A stretch of DNA of 64,000 nucleotides from positions 602,501 through 666,500 of the forward strand of contig WPIO01000072.1 of the NCBI GenBank assembly GCA_009760855.2, written 5' to 3'. Both the position numbers and the translations under genes were made by a program. Position 1 is the stretch's first letter; each line of letters opens with the position of its first letter. Of the stretch, positions 23,755 through 35,994 are shown one piece after another. The notes beneath the pieces were generated by a model. The model made no database searches, had not been told where the DNA came from, and saw only the letters and a list, made by a program, of their open reading frames with translations. The stretch comes from Cristatella mucedo. Taxonomy: Eukaryota > Bryozoa > Phylactolaemata > Cristatellidae.

Positions 23755-23899
23755 GGACCTTGGCTTTCCATCCGGCGCCGGGAAACTTGTCCTGGTTGCC
23801 GCTGCGCAGGCAAACGCGGTAGCGCTGCGTGATGCCGACTGCCGAGCAGTCGCCGTAGCATTTGGACCAGGGCGACCGATCCGTCCACGCCGACGATAC
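23755..23899 (-). CDS. Probable exon encoding a thrombospondin type-1 (TSP1) repeat; parent gene unknown
   Basis: The minus-strand translation reads SSAWTDRSPWSKCYGDC then VGITQRYRVCLRSGNQDKFPG. It has the W..W.....C..C core, the R.R.C signature and the spacing of TSP1 repeats found in extracellular adhesion and matrix proteins. The acceptor cgccaggcgtcag/GTA starts the frame at 23,899, though the frame is also open upstream to 24,001. The donor is unclear (GCCAAG/GTCCGC near 23,761 is weak). The later TSP1 cysteines are not in this frame and may lie in another exon. No neighbouring exon of the same gene was found, and it could be a pseudo-exon. Confidence 0.55.
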
Positions 23900-23999
23900 C
23901 TGACGCCTGGCGGCGTCGAGCCCGCCTGACGCCGCCGCCGCAGCTCGAACTCCTGCTGGCGCATCGTCGTCGTCGGCGGCAGCCGCGGCCCGCGCGCAC

Positions 24000-25351
24000 A
24001 ATCGCCACGCTGCTGGCCGCCGCCGCCGCGGAGTGGCTGGCAGGGCTACGGCGCCGCGCAGCGACGCGACTCTTGAGAGGCCCTCGATCGCGGATACTCA
24101 GCAGAACGAACGCTTGCGATGCTAAATATAACAACAAACATTGAGCGGCAAAAATTGCCTCCTGAAGAGTCATCGACTAACTTGCATAGCATTCTGCACG
24201 CGCGTTCTCGAGAAAGTGAGCTGCGATGTGTTTTTTTAATGCCGCGACCGGCTGAGGTATCGTCGGTGGGGGCTTACCCGAGGTAAGGCGAAACTCTGCT
24301 GTCCAGTTTCTCGAGAACGAGCTAGAAAAAATGCTGCGTAAGATGGCCGCAACACTGTGCAAACAAGGTGCTGCGTAATATGCTACCGCAGTTTTTGAGC
24401 TCCGCGATGTAAGTGGATAGCAGCTAATCGACATACCAGGCGTGGTCGGGGGGGGAGGGCGCGGCGCTGGCGCTCTTGCCTGAACAGACGTCAACCTGCA
24501 CCGACACAAAGTGCACGATTGGCTGGCGCGAGAGTATGTACCTGCGCAGAGCTCGAACTACATCTAGTGACAGCTATGCTACGCCTACACTCATCTGATC
24601 AACGCCTGCGGGCAAGCGCTATTCGCTCCTCGTTACCGTACTGCCGCTGTTTGGCAGACAACTGTGCGGCCATCTCTGCGCCCGGCTTTCTTAAAGATTT
24701 TAGCGTCCCGGAGAACGGCAGTCAGAGTCCTAGCCAGCGCGCTTTAAATAAAAATCGCTAGCGTAGAAATTGACGCACGCCACGATGCGCCACCACAAGC
24801 CTGAGACGATCGTTATTGGCAGTGAAAGTGTAGGGCGACAAAATACGAACGCACGGCAGCCTTTCTCCCGTGGTGCAGTTTTCCTTGGCTAGAATTGTAT
24901 AGGCGCCCTTGTCGGAGGTCGAAAGTTTGACGCCACTACCGACAAAGTATTCTAACTAATCAATCTCAACAAGATCTTGTTCGAGCGGTAGCGGCGTACA
25001 GTTGCGGGGCAGCTAGTATTGCCGCAGTTGCAATTCGGGTCACGTGACTTCGGCGTCGCTCCGGTTTCCTAAGATGGAGGACAGCCCGTCAGGTTTCAGT
25101 TGACAGAATCAAGATTTTAGAATTTACCAAATGAAAGGCTCTCTTTCGCGTCCGCACTCTCTCTCTCGCACGCGAGCGCGCGTTCAAGCGCCATTGCTCG
25201 TCTTTTTGGTGACACGCCGTGACCGTTCGCCGCTCGCCCTCTCCAGCAGAGGCGGTCGGAGAGGACACGAGCGGTCGCGTCGCGCTCGCATTTTTGTCGT
25301 CGGCGAAGTTCTGCAAGCCACCTCATCCGCTTACCCTTCAACGGCCGTTCG

Positions 25352-25385
<34 letters not shown>

Positions 25386-26185
25386 AGGTCCTAGGCGTCG
25401 CATCGGTCGACGCCGCACTCGGTGCGAGCGCGGCGCTCTGAGAGGGCGCTATAGTCGCGCATGGCCAAATCAAGGCCGCTTGTCCGGCAGTCGTTCAGGC
25501 CGAGCCCTGCCGCAAGCGCGAATGAGAGTAGCGCAGCGACGAGCAGCGGCGACGCAGATTCGCCGAATTGCGGGGGTCACGAGCGTGGTGGCCGGCGGAC
25601 CGAGCGGGCGGCCGCCGCCGCCGGTAGGGAGTGTGCGTCAGCGATGCGAGCGTAGTCGCCAAAGTAAGCGGGTAGAGGCGAGGAGCGCGTAGTAGTCGGA
25701 CGCAGTCCGAGCGCGCGCTTGCGCGCGCTGTTTGTGCAGGAACTGGATCTGAGCGGGCTCGAAAAGCCCGTTTGTGCCCGGTCTCGGTCCGCACAATGGC
25801 TCACCGCTGGTGCTAACAATGGAAGCTTTGTGCGCACGGCTTCTCGCCAAAGCGATCGCGGCGACGACGCAAACCGTTGGCGCAGACCGCTGCGCGCTCA
25901 GAGCAACCTGTAGAGGCGGCTCGCAGGTGTGGCAAGCGGCGCGGCGCGGCGCCTGGCGCGCGCGAAGTCGTGCGCCGAAGCGCGCGCGAAGCGGTGAGTC
26001 GCCTGCTGCCGAGTCGCGGCGACGCCGCAGTGCGGGTGCTAGGCGCGCCGCCCGGACTTCGGCGGCGGCGGCGAATCTGAAAGGCGGATCGCGTGTATCG
26101 CGCGGATCCGAAGGAGCCACCGCCGATTCTCGTCCGTTGTAGAGACGCGGTGCGCTCGGAAAAGGGGCGGCGATCTCACGACGAA
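24000..26185. promoter_or_regulatory. GC/CpG-rich region, presumed promoter and 5' UTR of the plus-strand gene at 26,186
   Basis: CpG density is very high, especially 25,100-26,185, with a (GGC)n run at 25,353-25,385. Open frames on both strands are Arg/Ala-rich and are taken as composition artefacts. An upstream intron may also be present. Confidence 0.45.
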
Positions 26186-26370
26186 ATGTTTGAGTTCCTG
26201 AAAAAGAGGCCGTTCAGCAGATGGAAGTTCGTGCAGCGCATCCTGGACAGGACGGGCGACTCGCGTCGGCGGCGGCTATCGGCCGACGGCAGCTCGGAGG
26301 AGGACGCGGCGTCCGTCGACAGAGCGCACGACGACTCGAACAGTCTTGACTGCTCGGAGCGCGTCCCTGA

Positions 26371-26419
<49 letters not shown>

Positions 26420-27019
26420 AACAACGAACGAGGAAGAGGAAGCGAGCCGCCGTCGCCGACGAACCCAAAGGCGGCGGCGGGCAGCGGGGAAGCCGACGCA
26501 GAGGCCGCGCGAGCCGCCATTCAGCGGGCGAGCTCCGCCGCGAGCAAGGCACGTGTGAGTGCTCAGCTGGACATTCCGTTCCACGCTCGCGGACACTACT
26601 CCATTGACTGCGACTTAAAGGCCGGCAGCTCGGCGACCGCAGATGCGGCTAGTAGTCCTGAGGCGGTGACTGCGGCCGCCGCCGGCGCCGCCGGCGCCTC
26701 GGTACCGGCCAGAAGTGGTAGCTGGCATGGCAGCCTCAGAGAAGCGAAATCGAAGGGCGCGCGACAGATGAACAAACTCAGAATCAGCTTCCGCAAGAAG
26801 CCGAGCACCGGCCAGTCCGACTACAACGTGCTGTCGGACGAACACCACCATTTCGATTCGTCTGCACCTGCTGCGGCGGCGGCGGCAGCGAGTGACGGGG
26901 CTGTGGAGCCTCCGGCCGGAGAGGAGCGGGCGTACGAGCTCACATTCCCGGATGCTGCCGCTCTCGGTCCTGAGTTGGAGCCGAGCGATTCCGGAGATGG
27001 ACGGCCGAGATCGCAGCAG
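26186..27019 (+). CDS. First coding exon of an unidentified Gly/Ala-rich basic protein
   Basis: The ATG at 26,186 starts [20 protein letters not shown], a basic amphipathic N-terminus. Then come an acidic/Ser segment, a (GGC)n-encoded poly-Gly run (26,372-26,419), Ala-rich linkers and [12 protein letters not shown] at about 26,770. The last motif resembles the Numb N-terminus (MNKLR.SFR.KK), but the Numb PTB-domain lead-in does not follow, so the resemblance may be chance. A donor CAGCAG/GTAGCT at 27,019/27,020 leaves phase 0; without splicing the frame stops at 27,049. Full codons, varied non-repeat segments and a CpG-rich 5' flank support coding. No next exon was found. The product is likely intracellular: no signal peptide and no membrane segment. 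Confidence 0.5.
26372..26419 (+). repeat. (GGC)n trinucleotide repeat inside the exon
   Basis: About 16 uninterrupted GGC units encode poly-glycine in the proposed frame. Confidence 0.95.
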
Positions 27020-27065
27020 GTAGCTGCAGCGTGGCAGCCTCTTCTCTGAGCTCTTTCCTTCCGGG

Positions 27066-27331
<266 letters not shown>

Positions 27332-27356
27332 GCGTCACTGTCTGTCTGTCGGGTAC

Positions 27357-27600
27357 GCCCTCGGAGAACTTAATTCTCGTTCTAGGCACATTACATATGC
27401 TGGAAAGGAAGCGCGATCAAATGATTGTGTGTAAAATGCATTATGTCAACAAGCGTAACGTGGTTAGAGGTGACATGTACGCACAGGGTCAGCGTGGAAA
27501 TTGTGGTTAGTGGTAGCGTGCGAAGTGTCGGCACTCATAAGCGCACAGAGGACGAATCACAAGGACCCGCTAAATGCTGCTATAAACAGGGGCGTTTTAA
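27357..27600 (-). mobile_element. LINE 3' UTR and tail, minus orientation
   Basis: The left edge is the inverted tail (GCCCTCGGAGAACTTAATTC, TTCTAGGCACATTACATATG), followed by the reverse complement of the 3' UTR seen at 27,790-27,990. It forms an inverted pair with the next entry. Confidence 0.8.
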
Positions 27601-27639
27601 AAGTGAGCAACAGAAGTCGAGACGGTGCTCTGAAGAGGC

Positions 27640-28075
27640 CGCAGGCCTGCGGCGAACTTCGGCGCAAAGCTCCGGATCGGCGACCAGACCGTGCATTTAG
27701 TTCGTATGCTCCCAAAGCCTGGAACTTCCTCCCGACCTGCGTCAGAACATCCCCTGACCTGACCACATTTAAAAGGAACTTAAAAACACACCTATTTAGG
27801 ACAACATTTAGTGGGTCCCTGTGATTCGTCCTTGATGTGCTTATGCGTGCTGACACTGTGCATGCTGCCACTAACTACATTTGCATGCTGACCCTGTACA
27901 TGTCACCCCTAACCATAATATTCATTTTGTTTGTTTTTCAAGCATGATTTTACTTACCATTCAATTGCATTTCACTTTGCAGCAAATGTAAAGCGCCTAG
28001 AAAGAGATTAAGTTCTCTGAGGGCGCTTAATCAAGTGCATTATTATTATTATTTTTATTATTATTATCAAGATCC
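27640..28075 (+). mobile_element. LINE 3' end: ORF2 C-terminus, 3' UTR and palindromic tail
   Basis: It encodes DRAFSSYAPKAWNFLP, then TSPDLTTFKRNLKTHLF, ending SGSL and a stop at about 27,824. The 3' UTR follows, then AAGCGCCTAGAAAGAGATTA, TTCTCTGAGGGCGCTTAATC and ATTATT repeats. It is the best-preserved ORF2 end in the window. Confidence 0.88.
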
Positions 28076-29760
28076 AAGGGTTTCGATGGAAGCTAAGGGA
28101 TTTCTGGGGAGCTAAGGGACTTCCAGGGAAGCATCCGGAATGCACCGCACGAGCGCTCTGATTGGTCACTCAAGGGAGCGCTGAAGCCTTTCTACAACTC
28201 TCGAGCTATGGAGTCGTCGGGGAAGTTGCGTTTTAAAAACAAGCTCCCTCATCTGCAAACGGGCGTGAACTAACAATAGTAGGACGCTTAGTGATCTTCG
28301 CACTCATTCTGTTGCTCTTGCCGTTGCACTTGCGTAGAGTAACGAGGTGCACAAATCAGCCATTATCTTTCGCTACGCAGTCACGGCGAACTGACTAATC
28401 GCAACCATATGTTTACGACAGATTGCATTAGTTTTAAATTCACTGGAAATAGAGGGAACAGTTTCAGTCAGTAATAAAAATTGTCCTTATCAGCAATACA
28501 GCTAAGGTAAGGCAACGGCGTCTTTGACCTCCGACAATAGTGGCTAAGTCATCTCAAGTAAATTGTACGTAGCGGGAGGTAGAACGTCAAGTCTCAGATA
28601 GTTAGTTCCGAAGGTTCACTCTCAACGTCCTAAAGCATTCAATTATAGGTACATCAGGTGGCTAAAGCGAGCAAGAATTTGTTATGGATTAATTAACTAT
28701 GCATATTAATATATTATAATTAACAGAACCAGATTTATCCTCGAGCGATGGGGTTGGGGACACGTCGGAGACAGCTTACCCAAGCAACGCACTCTCGAGT
28801 GAATGTTGTCGAATGACAACGGTGAAGCGGCGAAGGAACTCAATCTCAGTAATTTTACTCACAGGCGCGGCGCACATCGTAAAGTTCAGACCGCATAATT
28901 CTTCTGCTATTTTGTCTTTTTGATTCAACTTGTACATCCCTATAGGATGCCATCCTATACCTAAGCAGATGCCGGGGCACTGGTATTATTGATTTTAGCC
29001 CATCGTGTAAGGTAAAGCTTAACCCCGGACCAAAGAACCGTTGCCGGGAGTTGCCGTAAATGTTAAAACAAACGTCGATATGTCCAAGCTGACTGCCGGG
29101 ACAATACGAGCTAGGTTTTCTGGAGTCTCTCATCTGACAATGTGTAATCCACCAGACCGCTCTTTGTTGTGTAAGTGAATGATTGCAACTTGTTGGTCTC
29201 TAGATTTGAAACGCGGCCTCGCTGCTAGAGGCTATGATTTGCCCGGTCCCTAAGGCCGCTAATTAAAGCGGCATAGCTCTGGAAATTCCAATGGCGATCT
29301 ACCATTTTACTGTCGGGCCGAACCAATAATCCCGCTCTGCAGTTGACCAATAGCTGACGATATTTCTCTTGTCGCCTGTGTAGTAGTCTACATGCTGCTG
29401 CGATGCCTAATCGGATGCCAGAGATCTAGAAATGGTGAGCCTGCATCATTGGCGTCTTAGATGTCAGCAGCCGCTGGCAGCGATGCAGGTAGAGGGACCA
29501 TTTTATTTTTACGGTTAATATACTAGTTGGAATCAGGCTTACCTGCACATGAGATTTTACCAGCATTAGGCTCCCCAGATTTTTCCGCTGGATTTCTTTA
29601 AAGCTCGAGCCGTAGCAACCGTAAAATCATAGATACAAATACTATAGACTTCACTTACAGCCTGCTGATACTTGTAGGCAGTTCATGAAGTATCTGCGGC
29701 AGAATCCACTGTTTTGACTCCCTAGCAAATTTCTAGACGTGGCTCTGGGTTGGATGCTGT
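28076..29760. other. Intergenic, nothing recognised
   Basis: Short open frames only, with no repeat family that I can match elsewhere in the window. Confidence 0.3.
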
Positions 29761-29764
29761 CAGG

Positions 29765-29960
29765 TAATAATAAAATAATAATAAGAATAATACATTTGAC
29801 ATAGCGCCCTCAGAGAACTTAATCTCTTTCCTAGGCACTTTACATTTGCTGCAAAGGAAGCACGGTCGAGTGGTTAGTGGTATCATTCTCATTACACAAC
29901 AAGAATAACATGGCGGGGGTGACTTGCTCAGGGTCAGCATGCAAATAATTGGCTGTAGGC
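29765..29960 (-). mobile_element. LINE 3' tail and partial 3' UTR
   Basis: AATAATA run, GCGCCCTCAGAGAACTTAAT, TCTCTTTCCTAGGCACTTTA and then 3' UTR sequence with GGGTCAGCATGCAAAT. Confidence 0.8.
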
Positions 29961-32248
29961 TCTCAGCATTTATGAGTGACCCTAGCAATCGAGTTTATGT
30001 TCAAGAGACTAGTGGTCTGATTTAAGAGTCTCGAATAGTTAAACCATCGTTGTATCAGATTTAATATTTCACGAGCGGCACAGAAGAAATGGGAAAAGTT
30101 GGCATTACAACTAAGATCCTAGCTCCAGAGGACGACCAGGGAACTTTCGGTAGGAAGCAGTTCGGAATGAGAGCAGTACAATTAAAACCAAAGATGTTGA
30201 TTGTGTGCCCGATCTCCTTTGCAGGCAGTCGCAGATGCTGTCAGGCGCTCATTTCGCAAGACGACGAAGTACCTTCGCTATGGCACCCAGTCAATAACCA
30301 TAACCAAACCAACGAGTCTCAACTGGGCGGCCAGTTCAACCACCAAGCAAACCCTTATCTGACTAGACTAGCCCCGACCCAGCTGCTGACCGCGCCAGGC
30401 CCCTGAGCTGTGACCGTCCAGCTGCATCGTGCAGCCTTTCTACGACACGAGCTCGGCTGTGCTGACTGGGCAGTAAATCAAAACCGTCCTCGGGGACCAC
30501 GTGCACACCAACAGTCGTGTTATACATTGATGCTCAAAGATGTGAGAGATCGGCCATGCCATGGTCAGCCTCAGACAGAGCCCACCCAAAACCGAACGAC
30601 GAGCTTATCATGGCGGATACAGATGACTCGATCGATCGATATGTGTTTGAACCAAGAAGGCTTCAGTTAGCAATGACACAGCTTCGCTGCGGTTGACTGG
30701 AAGTTTGCCAAGTTTGACGTATCTCCTTTGACGTATCTCCACGTTTTCCTACTGAGCTAAATGAGGCAGCCTACTGCTGTCGCCATAGCAGCTGGCAGCA
30801 GTCATCTAGCAAAAACTCGCCAGCTCTCCAGTACATGCTATGTCAGTCATCTGGTGGCCCACCAGCCGAAGCCAGTTGCTTGTGAATTCGCTTACACGCG
30901 ACCAGGGCCATGCAAAGAGACAAGCTGCTGATTGAATCTCCATTAACTCAGCGAGCACCTGCGTCGTTAGGCTCAGCTCACGGGGAGTTTCTCCCGATCA
31001 TGCGACTTACGAGTACTCTCTCCGATGGCTGGCTGCGTTTGCTAGTGGTCACGAGCATGAGCTTCGAACCATTAGCATGCTCCCACACATTCTCAGCATT
31101 GGTAATTTCTTGTTATACACACTTCCAGACCCTTTCGGCAGAGCTATCATTATGAAAGCTGGAGTATAAGCTGGATCCATGCACTCGATGTCCAACTCAC
31201 CCTGGCTGTGCAAAGGTCAAGCCGCCCAAGGTTCAGCACACACTGACACTGTGGCAGTGGCTCGACTGGTTGCTGAATGTAGAACGGTAACACAGCGAGC
31301 AAAGAGAACGTTCAGGTACACAATCAAGAAAACCCGTCGACGAGCATAGACGGATTTCAGAGCAAATGTCCATTTAACCTGAGCAATGAAACAGTGCTTA
31401 TACTATAATATAATATCGCCTTGGGAAATGATGCCGATAGGCTAAATCAGACATCACTTTGCGAGATCATGCGGTCTTTTACTTCTAACTGGCTCCTACG
31501 ATCGATAGGAACAAGGCAAGCTTGTCGCTGCCAGAGACTTTTATCAGTAAGAGCAGTACCCCAGTCCACCAACCTGTCGACACTGGCTCTTAGTCGTATT
31601 ATGTATGCTCTTCTAGTGAGCCCGATTAGTCGTATTTTGCTCTTCTAGTGAAACTGACATTATTGCTAGATTTTCCTGCAGATATAGTCAAACAAATTCT
31701 GCCATGACATGTAATCACAAAAAAGAATTTTCCAAAACCAACGTTGAGCGACAGTTGAGCTCAGTGGGATTCAGTGCCGAAAATTGTGATATTACATACA
31801 ACTTCACCGTCTTCCACAATCCTAAGGGCTAAGGGAGTGTGCATTACTAGAGAGGGCACTGCTGTAACCCTGGCCGTCAACTGCAAGCCGAAACTAGATA
31901 GCTCACTATACACTGCACTCTTTGGTCGTCGAACGTAGCCTGCAAGAGAGTGGCTAGACGTCCTTGCTACCACCATGATAGGTCTTCTTGATCTTGTACT
32001 TGACTCCGTTTGCTAATACCAAGTTTATGTGCCACCACCATGCTGCTTTGGCCCATCTTGATGATCAGTGACGATTAGATATTCAATTTTGCTGTTTAGA
32101 TCCTTCGACTTTCATATGAATAGAGAGCACACTACGAACAGGTTCACAGACACCCTTAGGTCAGGAAGTTAAATAACTCTTTCTCGCGAAAGTGTTCATA
32201 CCAAAATACCTCAAGCCGTCTGGATAACAAGTTAGATAATCAGCCTGC

Positions 32249-32250
<2 letters not shown>
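29961..32250. other. Intergenic, nothing recognised
   Basis: An acceptor-like ctcctttgcag at 30,215-30,225 precedes a short open frame, but no donor or known domain follows. No other structure was seen. Confidence 0.3.

Positions 32251-32253
<3 letters not shown>

Positions 32254-32328
<75 letters not shown>
32254..32328 (+). repeat. (CA)n microsatellite
   Basis: About 37 uninterrupted CA units. Confidence 0.97.
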
Positions 32329-32329
<1 letters not shown>

Positions 32330-32333
<4 letters not shown>

Positions 32334-34076
32334 GAGACATCAGTCATTTTTAAAGGCAGAATATAGTTCCAGCCTGTGGCGACGATTTCGTTTCAGAGAG
32401 TTGTTGGTGAGCCGGCCCAAGGCAATAAGTTCATTTTGTACGTAAACGACTGGTTTTACTCAAGTCGGCTCACACTGGCAGGGGGCCTGGGGTGGTTTAG
32501 TCTGTGCGGTTTAGTGGCAAAGTAAACGGTGGCTAATGCACCTTGTAAATACTGTTATGTGTAAGTGTACATGCATATGACACCTACCACTCCTAATGAG
32601 ATGGCAAACTCTAATGCCATCGTCGATGCTTCGGTTGCTGGCGACTCCTACGATGTTTGCATCGGCAACACACAGGCGAAAATAGCAGATGATGGCCAAT
32701 ACAAACACAGACTCAAACTTGTTTTGCATGCATAATGAGTGCAGCATTTAATTTCCTATATTTAGATCACAAGCTCAACTGTAATTAAAGGTAGCCAAAT
32801 TCGAATGATAGTTGATAGTGCCAATGCATACAATGCATTTCCCCTCCTAACGCAGCAAAGCACGAGCGTGGGTTAAAGGACTACAATACATATATATATG
32901 AGGGCATGTGGTCAGTGACTAGTAGCTGGGCCAGCCGCACGAGGGGGTTTGAGAGTGGACATCGGAAGTTATAGTAGGAGCAGACAAGAACAAGGCATTC
33001 GTTTCAAAGCAAAGGAGAGCCGGTCAAACAGAACCCATACGCCGAGCAGACAGGACATATCAAGCACAAAAACGCTGTCATTCGAATGTTGGCAGTGGCT
33101 GACTGGCCCGAGGCACAAAGCAAGTGCTACCGAAAGCACGGATAAAAAAAACAGTTGACGTGAGCATACGAAGGCTGGCTGGGAAACGCGTTTCCCGTCA
33201 CTTGCTCAAATGAAAACCTAGTATAGTGGGCGGTTAGTAGGACAGAAGTTGCTAAGTTAGGTACGCTGAAAAACAGACATGTCAGTAGCAAAAACAGCTG
33301 GGTACATAAGTCTCGAGTGCAGTGGCGCTTTACGCCGACGGCTATGCACAGCACAACAGGTGCCCGATCTGCGGCTGAAGGCAACGCATCATAGCAGCAG
33401 CAGGACCGACGAAGGCAGCTAAAAAAAACATGCACACAAACGTCAAGGTCTTGTCTCGCGTGCATTCGGCTCCGTCAAAGCTGCTAACAGCTTCGAGCGC
33501 AGGCATCACGTGGCTACCAATCATCAAGGAAGTCGAAACCCGTCTTGACGGCCTCGCCAGCTCCCTGCAAATTGAATGCAAGGCATCTTGAAGCTAGCTG
33601 GACTGACGTGAACACTGCACGGGTGGCTCGAGGCTCGTCGACGGCCGAACGTTTTGAGCAAACCAAGACACACAGCACTGGGTAGGCAGGGGTGGCAAGA
33701 AGATGAAAGAAGCCAGCAGCAAGAGGGAAAACTCACAGCACACAGCCACTCAAGCACTTTGCAGAGCAAGCAGTGCCGGCGATGACAGGGCAAGATGAGA
33801 GGCGATCAAGAAGGACGTGGTGATTATGGTATTAATTCCTGACAAATATCCAAAAGAACTAGCACAGAGACTCTACCTAATTCAGCATTCCTGCAGAAGG
33901 TCATTACACACTCGAAGCAGTGCTGACTCTGTGGAGTGATTAGCTCTGATGTACAGTACTAGTTTAGCTGGTCTAACACTACTCGTTCCGCTGTCTTTCA
34001 AAGGAACACGAGAAGTGAAACTGGGCATACGCTTCTCGAGTTCTTCAGGTATAGTATTGCCTTCTTAATTGCTGCC
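32330..34076. other. Intergenic, nothing recognised
   Basis: There are Cys/Ser-rich minus frames at 33,127-33,793 without a recognisable domain pattern. Confidence 0.3.
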
Positions 34077-34205
34077 CCTGTTTGGCCCTGGGGTCAAGGT
34101 GCATGCTTTTAACGACCAAGGTCGTGGGCTCGAGCCTTTCGGCATTTGCAAATGGACAGAGATTTGATTTTCCAAGGGTGCTACGCAAATGAATTATATT
34201 TTAGA
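34077..34205 (+). repeat. SINE family A copy
   Basis: TGTTTGGCCCTGGGGTCAAG head, GGTCGTGGGCTCGAGCC B-box region, and a tail ending CTACGCAAATGAATTATATT. Confidence 0.7.
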
Positions 34206-34324
34206 CTATTGAGTGGCCTACCAACAGCTTTTTTGAAGACTTCAGGGACCAGACCTGAAAATAAGGACATATTTATCATGTTAGCTACGCAAGGCAGCAG
34301 CAAACCTACACTTCCCAAAAGGAT

Positions 34325-34520
34325 AATAATAATAATATAATAATATTGCACTTGATAAAGCGCCCTCAGAGAACTTAATCTCTTTCTAGGCGCTTTACAT
34401 TTGCTGCAAAGTGATACGCAATAGAATAGTAAGTAAAATCATGCTTGAAAAACAAACAAAATGAATAACATGGTTAGGGGTTACATGCACTGGGTCAGCA
34501 TGCAAATGTGGTTAGTGGGA
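34325..34520 (-). mobile_element. LINE 3' tail and partial 3' UTR
   Basis: AATAATAATAT run, GATAAAGCGCCCTCAGAGAA, CTTAATCTCTTTCTAGGCGC, CAAACAAAATGAATAACATG and the GGGTCAGCATGCAAATGTGG end. It is a near-exact inverse of 27,880-28,060. Confidence 0.88.
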
Positions 34521-35735
34521 TAGCAATAGATACAGGATCTATAGGGCCAGTAGCAGGGGCTGAGCCAGCATTTTCAGGTTGGGGCAAGGTACACTGCTCC
34601 TGCCCCACAGGCCTGGGAAAATTTGCTCTGTGATATGGGTACTTTCCTCCCTCTGTCCATGGGGGCCAGGGGGAATTGCTTGCCTGTCCTCTGGCTAGTA
34701 GCCTTCTTAGACTGGGATATGAACTTCGAGATAAGGTCACCATTGGCAAGCTTGAAGGTGAACATTGTGGTACAGCAAAGAATGAAACGCCTGGAGTCCA
34801 GTGGTGATGCTACCTTGGGGATTAACTAGTATTTTATTTATCTAACTGAAAAAGAAAATAGAAAGATGACCTGCTAGTAGGCCTCGCGGATCGCTAGGTC
34901 AGGTGCTCACCTGGGAGCTGTTAAGGAGATTATTGAAGGTCAAATGAACATTTTATGGTTGTGCATCTGTGATTCCACTACATTTTATAGAAGCCAGACT
35001 TGGCACTAGCAAGAATGGATTAGTACTACCTACAACAGTCCTTGCATTGACGGACAGTCAGTCCTGATCTCTTGCATGTTTTCTCAAGCTTTTGTAAAGT
35101 GGTCCTGGCTAGTTTAATGACAGCAGTTAACCACAGGCCACATGGGCAAGGGCGCACAGCATTTTTAGTTATACGAGCAAACTCAACCAGAACATCGGCT
35201 AGTGTCGTGTTGCAGCATTCCACCAGTTAGGGCAGATCAGACGGACGATAGATTAGAATTGAAGCATGGAAGATATCTCTGTGGTGATAGCATCAATGTC
35301 AAAGGTCTTTGACTTCCGAGATTCAGAATGATTTTTGAGCTAGGGAGGACCTCGGCCATCACCCAATTCACCTTGACTTTGGTCGGGCTAGCACCTTAAA
35401 CACTGGCCCAGACCAGCGTTTTCCATCTGAGATGTACAGATTTGCTGTTGTCCTGCATAGCTAACATAATAAATATGTCCTTGGCTTTTGGTACTGTCCC
35501 TACATACTTTGAAAAGATGTTGCTAGGCAGCTCATTAAAAGGCCAACACTAGATAGGGGGGGGGCAAGTAGCACTTCGAGTGGCTCGGAAAAGTTATATA
35601 AAGCGTAAAGGGCACCGTCTGAATAGGTCGGTGGCACGAAAGCAAATGCGAATCGTCAGCCAATCAGCTGCCAAGCAAAAGAGGCCTCGAGCACACGAGT
35701 CACTCGGAGAGAGATTGGTACATGGGTATACTCAC
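34521..35735. other. Intergenic; includes a decayed SINE A fragment at 35,340-35,412 (minus)
   Basis: The fragment GGTCGGGCTAGCACCTTAAA with CTCGGCCATC matches the inverted SINE A head. The rest is unassigned. Confidence 0.4.
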
Positions 35736-35994
35736 GCTGGCCGAGGAGCCTGCAGTCTCCAAGGCGACAGTCCGGTAGCTTCCACTCTGTGGCCGAGCAC
35801 GACTCCCTGACAACGACGACCCACAGCAAAACGTGCAATCTGCGCTGCATTCTGACGACCAACAGTGTGGACAAACGCTGCAAGCTGACAACAGGCGACC
35901 GAGTTCGAACACCGGATGAATGCGAGCTCCTTCTCAAACCCCGGACGCAAGAAGCCTCGCCAGCCGGCGCAAGTCGGCACAGTCAGACACTCTG
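35736..35994 (-). CDS. Possible further exon of the C1orf198-like gene (uncertain)
   Basis: A minus-strand stretch bounded by acceptor ctcggcaccag and donor CCAGC/GTGAGT is open in the phase required after exon 5 (phase 1). It would encode ECLTVPTCAGWRGF through a non-repetitive segment. No similarity to C1orf198 is seen, and two other frames are also open here, so the support is splice-site logic alone. Confidence 0.2.

Noticed and set aside
25117-26142. Many long overlapping frames on both strands
   Set aside because: High GC removes stop codons; translations are Arg/Ala-rich and mutually overlapping with no domain.
30226-30350. Possible second exon (AVADAVRRSFRKTTKYLRYG) of the gene at 26,186
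   Set aside because: Acceptor and phase fit, but there is no donor before a stop and no recognisable domain; it is too weak to list.
35700-35912. CXXC zinc-finger-like Cys pattern on the minus strand (CSVCPHCWSSECSADC)
   Set aside because: The spacing is off by one and the KFGG/KQSC half of a CXXC domain is missing.
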